From the NCBI GenBank assembly GCA_910579935.1, contig CAJTVQ010000028.1:9041-53770 (forward strand): 44,730 nt of DNA, written 5' to 3'. The translations under genes and the position numbers were made by a program. This document shows positions 42,894 through 44,730 of this stretch, one piece after another. The stretch comes from an uncultured Lachnospiraceae bacterium (GTDB lineage Bacteria > Bacillota > Clostridia > Lachnospirales > Lachnospiraceae). Numbering within the stretch: the stretch's first letter is position 1; each line of letters begins with the position of its first letter. The notes under the pieces were generated by a model that saw only the letters and a list, made by a program, of their open reading frames with translations, had not been told where the DNA came from and searched no databases.

Positions 42894-42902
42894 TGGTATA
42901 AT
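42894..42902 (+). promoter_or_regulatory. Transposase promoter
   Basis: TGGTATAAT is an extended -10 (TATAAT at 42897-42902). A TTGACA at 42868 is 23 bp away, too far for a normal -35. GAGGTG lies about 11 nt before the ATG. Confidence 0.5.
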
Positions 42903-42947
42903 AAGATTGCGACATCTAATAACCAATACAGAAGAGGTGCTAATCTT

Positions 42948-44306
42948 ATGATATACCAAAATGCTGAAACTGAAAATACCCAAAATCAAATTTCAAATGC
43001 CATCAGGGAGCTTGGGCTGGGAAAGATGCTTCGTAAAGCAAATATCACCAAAAACTGTGGCATTCCTGCATATGAGGTATTTCAATTTTTACTGCTGTTA
43101 GTATTTCAGGGAAAGAACTTATTTCGTTTCCTGAATTCCAAACACAGAGACCAGGCTGTTTCAAAAAGCACATACTATCGCTTTTTAAACGAAACCTCCT
43201 ACAACCGGGGCAGGTTCCTGATGCTCCTTGCCGTGAAGGTAACCTCTTCCTTTGACACGCTTACCCGCCCGGAAAGGGTAAAGGTCTTAATCCTTGATGA
43301 TACCGTGGTTAAACGCAACCGCAGTAAATCTGTAGAACTGCTGGCACGGGTTTATGACCATGTGGAGCATAAATTTCAGAAAGGGTTTACACTTCTCACG
43401 CTTGGCTGGTCTGATGGGTACAGCTTTATCCCCACCGGATTCAACATGCTTTCTCCGGCTTCCAAAAGCAACCGTTATAATGAAGCCGCTGACACTATTG
43501 ACCGCCGTACAAACGGGTATAAGTTCCGTAAAGAGAGCATGATGCGCAAAACAGACGCTGCCATACAGCTCATCAGCAATGCCCTCGCTGCCGGTATAAA
43601 GGCCGACTATGTTCTTATGGATACATGGTTTACAACGGAGCCGATGCCCAGAGAGATTCTGAAAACAGGAATTGGTGCAATCGGGATGGTAAAGCAGTTG
43701 AAGCAGCGTTATACATACCGCGGCAGGCAATATACGCTTGCAGGGTTAAAAAAGTTTGTTGATTTTTCCGGCGCAGGAAATATCTTTGGCTCCCTTGTGG
43801 TCACGACCAAAGCCGGGATTCCCGTTAAGACCGTATTCGTGCGCAACCGTAATAAGAAAAGCGAATGCCTGTATATCCTGAGTACAGATATAACGCTTAA
43901 AGGTGCGGAGATCGTGCGTATCTATGGGAACCGCTGGTCGATAGAATGCTTTTTCAAGGCATCAAAATCTTTTTTGAAGTTAGGAACTGAGTTCCAGAGC
44001 CATAATTATGCTGCAATGGTAAGCCATACAGCCATTGTATTTACAAGATATATCATTCTGGAATGGATCCGCAGGAAGCAGAATGACCAGAAAACGTATG
44101 GCGAACTCTTTTTCATGTCCTGTGAAGATATCCAGGACATGGATTTAACGAATGCACTGCAGAGCCTTATGGCTTTGTTTGTGGAGCATATGTCAGCGCT
44201 TTCCGCAGATATCACAGCTGTATTAAAAAGTAAAGTAACCGAATGGATTGCTTCCCAAGCTGCATTTATTCAGGCTTTATTCAGAAATATTTGCTGGGAA
44301 AGTTGA
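42948..44306 (+). CDS. IS4-family DDE transposase
   Basis: 452 residues. The RNase-H-like catalytic triad is visible: Asp117 (or 118) in KVLILDDTVV, Asp225 in VLMDTWFTTEP, and Glu333 in IYGNRWSIECFFKASK, the YREK-like signature of the IS4 group. The N-terminal 110 residues (ISNAIRELGLGKMLRKANI) are the DNA-binding part. The frame is complete with no stop or shift, so the element may be active. Its AT-rich codon use and setting differ from the genes left of 42500. Confidence 0.92.
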   Translation: MIYQNAETENTQNQISNAIRELGLGKMLRKANITKNCGIPAYEVFQFLLLLVFQGKNLFRFLNSKHRDQAVSKSTYYRFLNETSYNRGRFLMLLAVKVTSSFDTLTRPERVKVLILDDTVVKRNRSKSVELLARVYDHVEHKFQKGFTLLTLGWSDGYSFIPTGFNMLSPASKSNRYNEAADTIDRRTNGYKFRKESMMRKTDAAIQLISNALAAGIKADYVLMDTWFTTEPMPREILKTGIGAIGMVKQLKQRYTYRGRQYTLAGLKKFVDFSGAGNIFGSLVVTTKAGIPVKTVFVRNRNKKSECLYILSTDITLKGAEIVRIYGNRWSIECFFKASKSFLKLGTEFQSHNYAAMVSHTAIVFTRYIILEWIRRKQNDQKTYGELFFMSCEDIQDMDLTNALQSLMALFVEHMSALSADITAVLKSKVTEWIASQAAFIQALFRNICWES

Positions 44307-44348
44307 GTTATTATATATAGCCCTCTTCTCAAAAACGGTCAACGGGAT

Positions 44349-44380
44349 TATAATGCGCTTATATTAACCGATACGGTTAA
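44349..44380 (+). promoter_or_regulatory. Promoter -10 and palindromic operator of the TetR-family gene
   Basis: TATAAT at 44349-44354 is followed by the perfect 17-bp palindrome TTAACCGATACGGTTAA (44364-44380), just at the expected transcription start and 13 nt before the ATG. This is the usual layout for autorepression by a TetR-family dimer. Confidence 0.75.
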
Positions 44381-44393
44381 TGCGGAGGATATT

Positions 44394-44702
44394 ATGAACA
44401 ATAAATTTTTCGGTTTATCAATAGAGAAACAACAGCGGATTGTCAATGCTTCTTATAAAGTGTTTTCAGAAAATAGCTATAAAAAAGCACCCATGTCTGA
44501 AATAGCAGATGAGGGAGGCGTTTCAAAAGCATTGCTATTTCACTATTTCATTAGCAAAAAAGAACTGTATATGTATTTGTGGGAAAATTCTATCGAAATG
44601 ACAAGAAAAGCAATTATAGAATACAAGACTTTAGAAACATCTGATTTTTTTGAAATGTTAAAAAGGAGTCTGTTATCTAAACCTGAATTATTCACGGAAT
44701 AA
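44394..44702 (+). CDS. TetR/AcrR-family regulator, C-terminally shortened
   Basis: GGAGG 7 nt upstream supports the ATG. Residues 10-60 are a TetR helix-turn-helix domain (KQQRIVNASYKVFSENSYKKAP, then SEIADEGGVSKALLFHYFISKKELY). The family is normally about 180-210 residues, but a TAA ends this frame after 102, so nearly all of the ligand-binding and dimerisation domain is missing. The sequence after the stop (from 44703) is less AT-rich, which may mean another breakpoint, but the window ends 28 bases later. A perfect palindrome in its promoter is a likely operator. It belongs to the AT-rich mobile region. Confidence 0.8.
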   Translation: MNNKFFGLSIEKQQRIVNASYKVFSENSYKKAPMSEIADEGGVSKALLFHYFISKKELYMYLWENSIEMTRKAIIEYKTLETSDFFEMLKRSLLSKPELFTE

Positions 44703-44730
44703 CGGCATCAACTGCTGAAACCCGCATGGT

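Larger units (their letters stand above)
42789..44313 (+). mobile_element. IS4-family insertion sequence, 1525 bp
   Basis: Perfect 21-bp terminal inverted repeats lie at 42789-42809 and 44293-44313 (outer part TAATAACTCAAC), enclosing one transposase gene whose stop codon is inside the right repeat. Flanking bases do not show the direct target duplication of about 9-12 bp usual for the family. Within the left end ATAACTCA (42791-42798) pairs with TGAGTTAT (42831-42838), with an inner GGGATA/TATCCC stem. Such a hairpin could block transposase expression from outside transcripts. Confidence 0.88.

Noticed and set aside
42868..42902. TTGACA as the -35 of the transposase promoter
   Set aside because: The 23-bp spacer to TATAAT is too long; the extended -10 alone explains the promoter better.

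Overview
The window looks like chromosome of a strictly anaerobic, Gram-positive gut-type member of the Clostridia, most likely Lachnospiraceae. This rests on rubrerythrin, an anaerobic (glycyl-radical) ribonucleotide reductase, strong AGGAGG ribosome-binding sites, TTGACA/TATAAT promoters, lipoprotein signal peptides and Gram-positive protein families such as DUF4317, BlaI/BlaR and a Rae1 (YacP) nuclease domain. No rRNA, tRNA or CRISPR array was seen.

Layout. 1-3352 is a decaying region: the 3' end of a collagen-like/BclB surface-protein gene, a shortened DUF4317 gene, a chemotaxis-receptor pseudogene split by a 153-bp MITE with target duplication, and a sugar-kinase (ROK) remnant. 3378-8331 is a self-regulated operon: BlaI repressor, BlaR1-like M56 membrane protease with a non-penicillin-binding sensor domain, a lipoprotein, and a fructosamine-kinase-family protein. 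8390-15868 holds two large hybrid histidine kinases, the first paired with a solute-binding lipoprotein that has no transporter beside it. 16070-19060 has a GGDEF protein facing kdgK. 19244-24756 is an operon of a membrane GGDEF protein, a leucine-rich-repeat protein and a Tet(M)/EF-G-like GTPase fused to a Rae1-type mRNA endonuclease.

25260-34556 is the centrepiece: a membrane diguanylate cyclase directly followed by a clostridial cellulose synthase operon in the order Z-A-B-H-I. It encodes a GH5 endoglucanase lipoprotein, a BcsA-like synthase with an intact c-di-GMP-binding PilZ domain, a membrane-anchored CcsB-like protein, an MBOAT O-acyltransferase and an AlgX/AlgJ-type DHHW protein. This suggests c-di-GMP-switched export of cellulose that may be acetylated. 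The MBOAT protein has Cys instead of the usual catalytic His. Three GGDEF proteins in the window all lack the RxxD inhibition site.

34614-42340 is housekeeping: MATE exporter, thioesterase, rubrerythrin, TPR lipoprotein, nrdD with a fused glutaredoxin-like tail, a Nudix-fold protein with a degraded Nudix box, and pyrF. Right after pyrF, a gene that starts like pyrE is cut at codon 11, and the DNA becomes visibly AT-rich. What follows looks like the end of a mobile element: spaced direct repeats, an attenuator-like hairpin before a start codon, an IS4-family insertion sequence that cuts that gene after four codons, and a shortened TetR-family gene with a palindromic operator.
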